A stretch of 64,000 nt of DNA from Paenibacillus sp. NFR01 (GTDB lineage: Bacteria; Bacillota; Bacilli; Paenibacillales; Paenibacillaceae): contig NZ_FOIK01000001.1 in NCBI RefSeq assembly GCF_900111565.1, forward strand, positions 834,879 to 898,878. The letters run 5' to 3'. Below are positions 26,370 through 34,511 of the stretch, piece by piece. The notes under the pieces are model-generated. The model was not told the DNA's origin. It was given only the letters and a program-made list of their open reading frames with translations, and made no database searches. Numbering within the stretch: position 1 is the first letter of the stretch; the number at the start of each line of letters is the position of its first letter. Position numbers and translations under genes: made by a program.

Positions 26370-27563
26370 ATGAAAATAACACGTATGCTTCTGACCGGCT
26401 TTACCGTGCTGCTCGTGCTTGGGCTGGTCAACTTTTATATCGGCATTCATTTATGGTTTCTGCTGACCGACTGGCAGCCCGGGTTGTCCCCGGCCGTGTA
26501 TTGGACGCTGTTCGCCATTGTCGCGTTTGCTTATCCGATCGCCATGATCCCCTGGCCTCAGGTCGTCAAGCCGTTAGCCCGGATGTTCAAAGTAATCGGC
26601 TCGTATTATTTGGCGTGCATGGAGTTCGCATTGATCATGCTGCCGCTGACCGACATCGTATACGGGGTGCTGGGACTCGCGCATGTCGACCGTTCGGCAT
26701 TCACCGCGGAAGCCGGCATCACGCTGGTGGCGCTGCTGGCGGTTTTCCTGCTCTGGGGTTCCCGCAATGCCTGGAGCACCATCGTCCGCAGGCATGAGCT
26801 GCGAATCGATAAGTCGATCGGTACCAGCGTTCCGCTGACCGTCGCTGTCGCGTCCGACCTGCATCTCGGCAACATTGTCGGCAATCGTCATCTGCGGAAA
26901 ATGGTCAAGGAAATCAACGCGATGCAGCCGGATTTGATTCTTCTGGCCGGCGACGTGCTGGATGACAGCATCGAGCCGTTTATGCGCAACGGCATGAGCC
27001 GTCAGCTGCGTGAGCTCAAGGCGCGTCACGGCGTTTTCGCGGTGCTCGGCAATCATGAATATTACGGCGGTTCCATTCCTGAATATGTGCGGGTAATGGA
27101 CAGTATCGGCATAAAGGTGCTGCAGGATGAAGTTGTTGAAGCAGCAGGGGTATATATCGTGGGACGGAAAGATAAAACCGCGGAATCCATGGAGCCGGAA
27201 GGCCGACTCAGCGTTGCTTCACTGCTTGCTGGACTTGACCCAACCAAACCTGTCATCATGATGGACCATCAGCCCACAGGGTTCGAAACCGCCGCCAAAG
27301 CCGGCGTCGATGTCCTGCTCTCCGGCCATACGCACCGGGGGCAAATCGCGCCGAACCACTGGATTACCCGCAGGCTCTTTGAGCTGGATTGGGGATATTT
27401 GCTGAAGGAGAAGCTGCATGTCGTGGTCTCCTCCGGATATGGAACCTGGGGGCCGCCGATCCGGCTGGCCAGCCGCTCGGAGCTGATCCGGCTGGAGCTG
27501 ATGCTGGACGGCAGCAAGGCGTACAGTCATGAGCTTGTTCCGGCGCAGACGATTATGATTTAA
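26370..27563 (+). CDS. membrane-bound metallophosphoesterase (YaeI/YkuE type)
   Basis: 397 residues. Four N-terminal hydrophobic segments (to about residue 130), then a calcineurin-like phosphoesterase domain with all metal-binding blocks: SDLHLGN, LAGDVLDD, GNHEYY, and SGHTHRGQ. Related enzymes act on UDP-sugars, lipids or cyclic nucleotides; the substrate cannot be told. Ribosome site AAAGGAGTGGG. Stands alone with a terminator after it. Confidence 0.9.
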   Translation: MKITRMLLTGFTVLLVLGLVNFYIGIHLWFLLTDWQPGLSPAVYWTLFAIVAFAYPIAMIPWPQVVKPLARMFKVIGSYYLACMEFALIMLPLTDIVYGVLGLAHVDRSAFTAEAGITLVALLAVFLLWGSRNAWSTIVRRHELRIDKSIGTSVPLTVAVASDLHLGNIVGNRHLRKMVKEINAMQPDLILLAGDVLDDSIEPFMRNGMSRQLRELKARHGVFAVLGNHEYYGGSIPEYVRVMDSIGIKVLQDEVVEAAGVYIVGRKDKTAESMEPEGRLSVASLLAGLDPTKPVIMMDHQPTGFETAAKAGVDVLLSGHTHRGQIAPNHWITRRLFELDWGYLLKEKLHVVVSSGYGTWGPPIRLASRSELIRLELMLDGSKAYSHELVPAQTIMI

Positions 27564-27572
27564 ATTAGTATA

Positions 27573-27604
27573 GGGGCCTCTTCCGGCGACGGGAGGGGCT
27601 TTTT
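27573..27604 (+). terminator. intrinsic terminator
   Basis: GGGGCCTCTTCC pairs imperfectly (G-U pairs) with GGGAGGGGC across GGCGAC, followed by TTTTT. Confidence 0.65.
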
Positions 27605-27705
27605 CATACTTCGCAGATCTCCGGTTCTCAGCCCGTACCGTCTATGTTACACTTCGGAATATTGAATCCTTTGACCTTACATTAAGCCGACTGGAGAAAT
27701 TTTGA

Positions 27706-28383
27706 ATGAAAAAAATACTGATCGCCGACGATGATGCCAACATTCGCGCGTTGCTGCGGCATACCTTGACCCGGGAAGGATACCTGCCGCTGGAAGCGGC
27801 GGACGGATTGCAGGCGGTAGCAATTTTGCAGGAGCATGCCGTGGATTTGGCGGTTGTGGACGTTATGATGCCGCAGATGGACGGGCTGGAGCTGTGCCGG
27901 CATATCCGTGACACGTACGACCTGCCGATTATTTTGCTGACCGCACGCCAGCAGTTAAGCGATAAAGAGCAGGGGTATTTGCATGGAACGGATGATTATC
28001 TTACGAAACCCTTTGAGCCAGAGGAGCTGCTGTTCCGAATGAAGGCGCTGTTCCGCCGGTATCTGGTTGTCGCCGACGACCGTATCCGCTTGAAATCGCT
28101 CGTTATAGACCGGACAAATTACGAAATTACGGCGGGAAATGAAGTGCTTTTGCTGCCTGTAAAAGAATTCGAGCTGCTCGCGCAGCTGGCGCAGTACCCC
28201 GGCCGGCTCTTTACGCGAAGCGAGCTGATCGAACTGATTTGGGGCGCGGATTACGAAGGGGATGAACGTACGGTAGACGTACATATCAAGCGGCTGCGCC
28301 AGCGGTTTGCGGAGTATTCGGACAGCTTCGGTATCCGGACGGTCCGGGGCATCGGCTACAAGCTGGAAGTGGGCTTATCATGA
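27706..28383 (+). CDS. OmpR-family response regulator
   Basis: 225 residues. Receiver domain with the acidic pair DDD (8-10), phospho-acceptor D52 (VVDVMMP) and conserved Lys in YLTKPFEPEE; C-terminal winged helix with RTVDVHIKRLRQRF and TVRGIGYKLE. Overlaps the next gene by ATGA. First gene of a regulator-kinase-permease-ATPase cluster, so the ABC transporter genes are the likely targets. Confidence 0.93.
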   Translation: MKKILIADDDANIRALLRHTLTREGYLPLEAADGLQAVAILQEHAVDLAVVDVMMPQMDGLELCRHIRDTYDLPIILLTARQQLSDKEQGYLHGTDDYLTKPFEPEELLFRMKALFRRYLVVADDRIRLKSLVIDRTNYEITAGNEVLLLPVKEFELLAQLAQYPGRLFTRSELIELIWGADYEGDERTVDVHIKRLRQRFAEYSDSFGIRTVRGIGYKLEVGLS

Positions 28384-29750
28384 AATCGCTGTATGTGCGC
28401 ATGTGCCTTGTCTTTTGCTCCGTCATCCTGATCAGCGGCGTGCTTGGCTTTCTCGCCTCCAATTTCTATTACCAGTCCCGGACCAAGCCGAAAAACGATG
28501 CCAAGCTCACGCAAATGGCAACCGACCTCAAGCGTTTCCTGGAGGAGCATCCGGCCACGATGGAAGATTATCTACGAAGCACTGCAGCGCTAGGCTATAA
28601 AATCCTGCTCGTGGATGAACAGGGCAAAGAGTCGTTCTATGGCCATCCGTTCCGGACCAACGATCTTGCGGAAAAAGAAGTGCAAAACGTGCTGGACGGC
28701 CAAATTTACCACGGGATCGCACGGTTTCCGTCGGGCTTGTTCATTACCGGATTTTTTGATAATCAGCTGAAAAATACGATCGGCGTTCCGGTCGCCATGG
28801 ACGGGCAGACTTATGCGCTGTTTATGCGGCCGGATGCAGATGTGCAGTTCGGGGAGCTGCGCTCCTTTTTTGCCATATTGATCGGCGTCATGCTGTTGTT
28901 CAGCTTGTGGTTCATGCTGGTGACCGTGCTTCATATCGTAAAACCGATTACGCGGTTGACGGAAGCGACGCTCAAAATATCGCGCGGCCGCTACGACATC
29001 CAGCTGTATACCGCGCGGCGCGACGAGATCGGACAGCTGGCTTCCCACTTCATGGTGATGAGCCGCGAGCTGGAGCGGACAAATCGGGCGCGGCAGGAGT
29101 TTGTTGCCAATGTGTCCCACGAGATCGAATCGCCGCTGACCTCGATTCAAGGCTTTGCCCACACCCTGCGAGACAACAAGCTTACGGAGGCGCAGCGGCT
29201 TGATTACCTGGGCATCATCGAAGATGAAAGCCGCCGGCTCTCGGCTCTGGGCAAGCAGCTCCTCACGTTGTCGTCGCTGGATTACGATCCGGGTGCGCTG
29301 GTGCTGGAGAACATCGATTTACGCGCCCAGCTCCGGCAGGTCGTCAAGCTGATGGAATACCAGCTGTCGGCGCACGGACTTGCTGTACGTCTGCATTTGC
29401 AGGAGGTTACCTTGTGCGGCGATGCCAATCTGCTCTACCAGGTCTGGACGAATTTGCTGTCCAATGCGATCAAATATACGCCGGAGGGCGGCTTCGTTAC
29501 GATATCAAACCGGATCGAGGATAATCGCTGCATTATAACCGTTGCCGATACCGGCGTGGGCATCGCTGAACCCGAGCTGCCGATGATCTTCGATCGTTTC
29601 TATAAGGCAGACCGCGCCCGCAGCGATAAGAGCAGCGGCTTGGGACTTTCGATTGCCAAGGCCATCATCGGCTCACATGGCGGAGAAATCTCCGCGGCAA
29701 GCCGCCCCGGAGAAGGCACGACATTTACCGTAGTGCTGCCGCTTCTGTAA
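28380..29750 (+). CDS. sensor histidine kinase
   Basis: 456 residues. Membrane segments at about 10-30 and 162-184 flank an external sensor loop of about 130 residues. HAMP, then the H-box NVSHEIESPL with H247, and N, G1, F, G2 boxes (LLSNAIKYT, DTGVGI, SSGLGLSIAK) complete the kinase. The H-box is unusual: HEIESPL instead of the common HELRTPL. It works with the response regulator that overlaps it. Confidence 0.92.
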   Translation: MKSLYVRMCLVFCSVILISGVLGFLASNFYYQSRTKPKNDAKLTQMATDLKRFLEEHPATMEDYLRSTAALGYKILLVDEQGKESFYGHPFRTNDLAEKEVQNVLDGQIYHGIARFPSGLFITGFFDNQLKNTIGVPVAMDGQTYALFMRPDADVQFGELRSFFAILIGVMLLFSLWFMLVTVLHIVKPITRLTEATLKISRGRYDIQLYTARRDEIGQLASHFMVMSRELERTNRARQEFVANVSHEIESPLTSIQGFAHTLRDNKLTEAQRLDYLGIIEDESRRLSALGKQLLTLSSLDYDPGALVLENIDLRAQLRQVVKLMEYQLSAHGLAVRLHLQEVTLCGDANLLYQVWTNLLSNAIKYTPEGGFVTISNRIEDNRCIITVADTGVGIAEPELPMIFDRFYKADRARSDKSSGLGLSIAKAIIGSHGGEISAASRPGEGTTFTVVLPLL

Positions 29751-29779
29751 TTTGTTATTCATATTCCGTTCATTTTCAT

Positions 29780-29809
29780 CTTCTACACTGTAGCCATACA
29801 GAGTAGAAG
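29780..29809. promoter_or_regulatory. inverted repeat overlapping the ribosome site of the ABC permease
   Basis: CTTCTACACTGT-AGCCAT-ACAGAGTAGAAG: 12-bp arms with 11 matches around a 6-base loop. The right arm ends at the GGAG ribosome site of the gene at 29820. It could be a regulator site or an RNA hairpin in the leader; no T-run follows, so it is not a terminator. Confidence 0.45.
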
Positions 29810-29819
29810 GAGTGGTTAG

Positions 29820-30920
29820 ATGTTTTTGGCTTTACGGGAAATGCGGCATTCCAAAGCCCGCTACGGTCTCATTATGGCGATCATGTTTCTCGTCTCGTTC
29901 CTGGTGCTGTTCGTGACCGGACTCGCACGGGGCTTGGCTTACGCCAACATTTCGGCCGTGGAACATATGCCGGCCGGGTATTTCGCCGTTCAGAAGGATG
30001 CGGGGCATACCTTCCGCAGATCCCAACTGACGGATGCCGATCTTGCGGCAATTGCCGCGAATGTCAGCGCGGAGAAGTCGGCGCCCTTGGCGCTGCAAAT
30101 GGGCACGATTACCTCTGCAGGAATGAGCGAGAAAGCGGATGTAACGTTTTTTGTAGCGGATATGAATAGCATGCTGGCGCCAAACCTAGCGTCCGGCGAA
30201 GGATTAAACGGCACGGTGACCGGCAATGCGGTCGTGGATGCCAGCCTGGAGAACTCCGGCGTGGAGCTCGGAAGCACGATTACGGATCAGGCGACAGGCC
30301 AAAGCTGGAAGGTGGCTGGGTTTGCCAAAGACGGCTCTTACAGCCACACGCCGGTGGTCTATTTGAATCAAACGGACGGCTTGTCGCTGCTGCAGCGCGG
30401 AGCGGCTGAACCGTCCTACAACACCGTCGCACTGGACATCAGCGCCTCGCAGGCGAAATTGCTGGCAGGCAAGCTGGATCAGGCGGAGATCATCACTAAA
30501 AGTGAAGCGATAGCCGCCATTCCTGGGTATGCGATGGAGCAAATGTCGCTGCGCATGATGATCGTGTTCCTGTTTGTCATTGTCGCACTGGTATTGGCCG
30601 TGTTCTTTTATGTCATCACCATTCAGAAAACAAGCCAGTTCGGCATCCTGAAAGCGATGGGGACACCGATGCCTTATCTGGCGTGGAGCGTCGTTGGACA
30701 AGTGCTGCTGCTGGCCGCGGTCAGCCTGGCCATCAGTATAGGGTTTACGCTGGGGATGAGCATGGGAATTCCCGACGCCATGCCGTTCCGTCTGGAGCGC
30801 GGCACGGTGCTGCTAAGCAGCGCGCTGTTCCTGGCGATGGCGCTGCTGGGTTCGCTGATCTCGGTGGGCCGTGTAGCCAAAATCGACGCGCTGGAAGCGA
30901 TCGGGAGGAGCGGAGCATGA
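29820..30920 (+). CDS. ABC transporter permease, FtsX/MacB type
   Basis: 366 residues. One N-terminal membrane segment (about 15-33), a large external domain (about 40-235), then three C-terminal membrane segments (MIVFLFVIVALVLAVFFYVI, then WSVVGQVLLLAAVSLAISIGFTL, then LLSSALFLAMALLGSLISV). Such permeases work with LolD-like ATPases in mechanotransmission or export of lipids/peptides, not uptake. Overlaps the ATPase gene by four bases and follows its own two-component system. Confidence 0.88.
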   Translation: MFLALREMRHSKARYGLIMAIMFLVSFLVLFVTGLARGLAYANISAVEHMPAGYFAVQKDAGHTFRRSQLTDADLAAIAANVSAEKSAPLALQMGTITSAGMSEKADVTFFVADMNSMLAPNLASGEGLNGTVTGNAVVDASLENSGVELGSTITDQATGQSWKVAGFAKDGSYSHTPVVYLNQTDGLSLLQRGAAEPSYNTVALDISASQAKLLAGKLDQAEIITKSEAIAAIPGYAMEQMSLRMMIVFLFVIVALVLAVFFYVITIQKTSQFGILKAMGTPMPYLAWSVVGQVLLLAAVSLAISIGFTLGMSMGIPDAMPFRLERGTVLLSSALFLAMALLGSLISVGRVAKIDALEAIGRSGA

Positions 30921-31588
30921 AGACAATGCTGGCAATGAAGCAAGTGACCAAATCCTACGGTGACGGCAGCGGCCGGTTGACTGTACTGAACAATCTGGAG
31001 CTTGAGGTTGGCGCGGGCGAATTTATCGCCGTACTGGGTCCCTCCGGCTCCGGCAAAAGCACGTTCCTCTCTGCAGCCGGCGCCCTGCTGACGCCGGACA
31101 GCGGCGAGATTGCGATCGGCGGCGAAGCGCTCAGCGGCAAAAGCAAAACGGAGCTGGCCGAGCTGCGCCTCAAGCGCATCGGCTTCATGTTTCAAAACGC
31201 GCAGCTTCTGCCGTATTTGAAGGTGGAAGAACAGCTGCTGTATGTAGCTCAGCTGGCCGGCCAGTCCAAGGCGGAAGCCAAGGCGCGGGCGGCCGAGCTG
31301 CTCGGACGGCTGGGCATCTGGGAGCGCCGCTCCCATTATCCCGACAAGCTGTCCGGCGGAGAGAAGCAGCGCGTGGCCATAGCGCGCGCATGGATGAACA
31401 ATCCGGCGATTCTGCTCGCCGATGAACCGACGGCCAGTCTCGATTTCGAGCGGGGCCGGGAGGTTGTGCGCATGATCGCCGAGGAAGTGCGGCGCGAAGG
31501 CAAAGCCGCCGTCATGGTCACCCATGACGAGCGGATGCTGGAATGGTGCAGCCGCGTGCTGCATCTGCAAGGCGGGGGACTCGCCTAG
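30917..31588 (+). CDS. ABC transporter ATP-binding protein, LolD/MacB type
   Basis: 223 residues. Walker A GPSGSGKST (41-49), Q-loop FMFQNAQLLPYL, signature LSGGEKQR, Walker B LLADEPTASLD and the H-loop VTHDERM are all intact. The ATG at 30917 overlaps the permease stop; the frame is open further upstream but inside the permease gene. Forms an exporter with the preceding FtsX-type protein. Confidence 0.92.
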   Translation: MKTMLAMKQVTKSYGDGSGRLTVLNNLELEVGAGEFIAVLGPSGSGKSTFLSAAGALLTPDSGEIAIGGEALSGKSKTELAELRLKRIGFMFQNAQLLPYLKVEEQLLYVAQLAGQSKAEAKARAAELLGRLGIWERRSHYPDKLSGGEKQRVAIARAWMNNPAILLADEPTASLDFERGREVVRMIAEEVRREGKAAVMVTHDERMLEWCSRVLHLQGGGLA

Positions 31589-31590
31589 CC

Positions 31591-31644
31591 AGCCGGGCAG
31601 AATCATCGGACGCTGTATACCGGTGGGTCTGCCCGGCTTTTTTT
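31591..31644 (+). terminator. intrinsic terminator of the two-component/ABC operon
   Basis: AGCCGGGCAGA pairs with TCTGCCCGGCT across a 28-base loop, followed by seven Ts. Confidence 0.85.
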
Positions 31645-31653
31645 CGCCGGAAA

Positions 31654-31682
31654 TTGACATCCTCTTCGTTTGGCCTTATCGT
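31654..31682 (+). promoter_or_regulatory. sigma-A promoter of msrA
   Basis: TTGACA (31654-31659), 17-base spacer, TATCGT (31677-31682). Perfect -35 and a 4/6 -10, about 60 bases before the msrA start. Confidence 0.6.
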
Positions 31683-31745
31683 CAGATAGAGTAGAGCGCA
31701 GCGGTAAAGACGCTGCAAAGATGAACCAGGGAGAGGGATCGCGTG

Positions 31746-32258
31746 ATGGAAAAAGCAATGTTTGCGGGGGGCTGCTTCTGGTGTATGGTTACGCCTTTTG
31801 AAGAGCTGCCCGGGATTTATGGCATAGAATCCGGCTATGCCGGAGGTTCCGTGGAGAATCCGACATACGAGCAGGTAAAGACCGGTACGACCGGACATTA
31901 TGAAGTGGTGCAAATCTCTTTCGATCCGGAAGTATTCCCCTACGCGCGGCTGCTTGAGCTATTCTGGCCGCAGATTGATCCTACGGATGACGGCGGGCAA
32001 TTCCAGGACCGGGGTTCGCAGTACCGGACGGCGGTATTTTATTACAATGAAGCGCAGCGCGTAGCGGCGCTGGCCAGCAAAGAGCAGGTCGCGCGCAGCG
32101 GCCGGTTCGAAGGTCCGGTGGTGACGGAGATTCTGCCTGCGCCGGTATTTTACCGGGCGGAAGAATACCATCAGGATTACCACAAGAAGAATCCTAAGCA
32201 TTACAAAGAGGACCGCGAGCAATCCGGACGCGACGAGTTTATTGCCAAGCACTGGTAA
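31746..32258 (+). CDS. msrA: peptide-methionine (S)-S-oxide reductase MsrA
   Basis: 170 residues. The catalytic GCFWC motif is at residues 9-13 (nucleophilic Cys10), and the family blocks GIESGYAGGSVENPTYEQV, GHYEVVQISFDP and AEEYHQDYHKKNP follow. Repairs oxidised methionine in the cytoplasm. ATG 31746 is used because GAGAGGG lies eight bases upstream. No MsrB domain or gene is adjacent. Own promoter and terminator. Confidence 0.95.
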   Translation: MEKAMFAGGCFWCMVTPFEELPGIYGIESGYAGGSVENPTYEQVKTGTTGHYEVVQISFDPEVFPYARLLELFWPQIDPTDDGGQFQDRGSQYRTAVFYYNEAQRVAALASKEQVARSGRFEGPVVTEILPAPVFYRAEEYHQDYHKKNPKHYKEDREQSGRDEFIAKHW

Positions 32259-32303
32259 GAGGGCCGGATCTCCTCAGCATTACCTAAAACAAGCCGATTT
32301 TTA

Positions 32304-32341
32304 GAATCCGTTGCACTCGTGCAGCGGATTTTTCATTTTTT
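32304..32341 (+). terminator. intrinsic terminator of msrA
   Basis: TCCGTTGCAC pairs with GTGCAGCGGA (one G-U) across TC, followed by TTTTCATTTTTT. Confidence 0.85.
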
Positions 32342-32369
32342 GACGGTATTGAGCGTTTCCGCACAATTC

Positions 32370-32388
32370 CATTGTACAGAATACAATG
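32370..32388. promoter_or_regulatory. inverted repeat in the leader region of the CWB2-like lipoprotein gene
   Basis: CATTGTA-CAGAA-TACAATG, 7-bp arms. It lies in the 305-base gap between msrA and the lipoprotein gene, about 175 bases before that start. The rest of the gap holds the msrA terminator and an A/T-rich stretch near 32500-32540 that may contain the promoter. The regulator is unknown. Confidence 0.4.
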
Positions 32389-32562
32389 AATCTGCATCGG
32401 TCACTCCGGATTCCGCCGGCTCACGGTTTGCTAGGGACGCCAGCCAGAAGAGCCAAGGGTCGGCATCCATTCCCGCGTTTTGCTGCAACTTCATTCTTTC
32501 CACACAATTAAAGCTTAAACTTTTAACTATTCGCAATAGAACAACATCCAGGAGGGAATGGA

Positions 32563-33753
32563 ATGAAGACAAAAGCAATGGCATTCGCCGGATTGGCCCT
32601 TATGCTTGGCGGCGTCCTGTCCGGGTGCGCTAACAATGCAAATGATGCTGCAAATCAGCAAACCATGAACGCTGAGGCAGTAAGCACGCCATGGATCGCC
32701 ACCAAAAACACGACGCGCATCAACACCTCCGACCCCGTGCTAGCGGCTGTGCTTGTATCCCAGTCACTCTGGACGGCACAAACCAACAACAACCGTCCTT
32801 CCAGCGTCGTCCTGACGTCGGTAGACAACTGGCAAATCGCAGCCGTCAGCGCCGATCTGATTCACCATCCCAGCAACGGACCGGTGCTCTTTTTCAACAA
32901 AGACGGGCTTTCGGAAGCAACGGTTCATGAGCTGAAACGGCTGAAGCCGCTGGGTGCAGACAGTAATGAGGGAATGCAGGCGGTCATTGTGGGCCCGGTT
33001 CCTGATTCGGTCATGGTCCAGCTCCAGGAGCTGAAATTGAAGGTGGACACCATCGCCGGCAATGATCCTGCGGAGGTAGCCCAAGCGATCGACGCCTATT
33101 ATGCAAAAGTGGCCGGCGAGCAGCCGCCAGGCGTGATTATCGGCTCGATGGACCGTCCGGAGTACACATTGCCTGCGGTAAACTGGATCGCCCACATGCC
33201 AGAGCCGCTGTTGTATGTAAGCAAAAATGACATTCCGGCGGCGACGGTCGAGGCGCTGCGCGCACGGAACGGAAAGGCGAGAATCTATATCATCGGTCCG
33301 GAAAAAGCCGTCTCTGCCGGGGTGGAGCAGAAGCTGGCCGAATATGGCCAAGTCACCCGAATCTCGGGCGAAGATCCGTTCGCGAACGCGGTCGCTTTTG
33401 CGCAATTTAAGGATGCCGCTAGCGGCTTCGGCTGGGGAATTACGACGCCTGGCCACAATGTTTCGCTCCTGCCGGAGAACGAGCCGCTGCTCGCCGTCGC
33501 CGCCGCGCCGTTGTCCCATCTGGGTAAACACGCGCCGCTGATTTTTACGCAGAAAGACCATTTGCCCGATGCGGTAATGAATTACTCCATGGCACTCCAG
33601 CCAAAATTCATCGAATCTCCTGCCGAAGGGCCTTACAGCCATGCCTGGATTACCGGCGGCACCGATACCGTCTCCGCCCGCACGCAGAGCGAAATCGACG
33701 ATATGCTGGAGATCAGCCCAGCCTCCGGCGGCAATCCGCATGCGGGACATTGA
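32563..33753 (+). CDS. lipoprotein with cell-wall-binding-repeat-2-like modules
   Basis: 396 residues. Signal peptide with lipobox LSGC (Cys22). Three similar units follow. About 55-185 includes SSVVLTSVDNWQIAAVSADL and GPVLFFNKDGLSEATVHEL. About 190-290 includes GVIIGSMDRPEYTLPAVNWIA and PLLYVSKNDIPAATVEAL. About 295-385 is the third. This matches the cell wall binding repeat 2 pattern (a value/strand segment, a site scan, then an I.GP..VS..V loop). It ends in NPHAGH. CWB2 normally anchors proteins to wall polymers; a membrane-lipidated version without a catalytic domain is less common. It precedes a two-component system after a short gap and may be its sensor accessory or target. Confidence 0.75.
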   Translation: MKTKAMAFAGLALMLGGVLSGCANNANDAANQQTMNAEAVSTPWIATKNTTRINTSDPVLAAVLVSQSLWTAQTNNNRPSSVVLTSVDNWQIAAVSADLIHHPSNGPVLFFNKDGLSEATVHELKRLKPLGADSNEGMQAVIVGPVPDSVMVQLQELKLKVDTIAGNDPAEVAQAIDAYYAKVAGEQPPGVIIGSMDRPEYTLPAVNWIAHMPEPLLYVSKNDIPAATVEALRARNGKARIYIIGPEKAVSAGVEQKLAEYGQVTRISGEDPFANAVAFAQFKDAASGFGWGITTPGHNVSLLPENEPLLAVAAAPLSHLGKHAPLIFTQKDHLPDAVMNYSMALQPKFIESPAEGPYSHAWITGGTDTVSARTQSEIDDMLEISPASGGNPHAGH

Positions 33754-33806
33754 GGCCTGCAGACTGCTATAATGAGTGCATTCGAGACGAAAAAAGGATG
33801 AGGAAC

Positions 33807-34511
33807 ATGACCCAACTGCAAGTGCTTGTGGTCGACGACGAATGGAACATGCGGAACCTGCTCCGCATTTATTTGCAGCGGGAGGGCTTCGCCGTAAGCG
33901 AAGCCCGGACCGGTGGCGAAGCGCTGGATGTTCTGGAACAGGAGCGGATCGATATAGTGGTACTAGATGTAATGATGCCTGACATGGATGGCTGGCAGGT
34001 GTTGCGGACGATTCGCGAATCCAGCCGGATTCCGGTGCTGATGTTAACCGCAAGATCAGACACCAAGGATAAGGTGCAGGGGCTGGACGGCGGTGCAGAC
34101 GACTACCTGACCAAGCCCTTTGAACCCGAGGAGCTGACGGCCCGCCTCCGCTCGCTGCTCCGGCGTACCGGCGTGCCTGTAGTGCAGCCTGCGAGCGAAG
34201 CGCTGAGTTTTCCGGGACTGAAGATTGTTCCGCAGGCCCGGGAGGTACGGATTCTGGAACGGCCGGTCGATTTTACGCAAAAGGAATTCGATCTCCTGAG
34301 CACTATGGCGCGCGCCGGTCAAAGGGTGTTTACCCGCGACGATCTGGTGTATCAGCTATGGGGCGAGGATTACGAAGGGGAGACGCGCGTGGTCGATACG
34401 CATATCAAAAACATCCGCGAAAAGCTGCAAAAAGCCGGGCTGTCCTATAATCCGATTCAGACGGTATGGGGCCTCGGCTATAAATTCCAGATTCCCGGTG
34501 ATGCGCAATGA
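33807..34511 (+). CDS. OmpR-family response regulator
   Basis: 234 residues from ATG 33807 (AAGG nine bases upstream; the ATG at 33798 is inside the ribosome site). Receiver with DDE (10-12), D54 (VVLDVMMP) and the YLTKPFEPEE Lys; winged-helix domain with RVVDTHIKNIREKL and TVWGLGYKFQ. Overlaps the kinase gene by ATGA. Co-oriented with and close behind the lipoprotein gene. Confidence 0.93.
   Translation: MTQLQVLVVDDEWNMRNLLRIYLQREGFAVSEARTGGEALDVLEQERIDIVVLDVMMPDMDGWQVLRTIRESSRIPVLMLTARSDTKDKVQGLDGGADDYLTKPFEPEELTARLRSLLRRTGVPVVQPASEALSFPGLKIVPQAREVRILERPVDFTQKEFDLLSTMARAGQRVFTRDDLVYQLWGEDYEGETRVVDTHIKNIREKLQKAGLSYNPIQTVWGLGYKFQIPGDAQ

Noticed and set aside
32764..34053. 429-codon minus-strand frame over the lipoprotein and response regulator genes
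   Set aside because: Shadow frame antisense to two well-supported genes; no family features or ribosome site.
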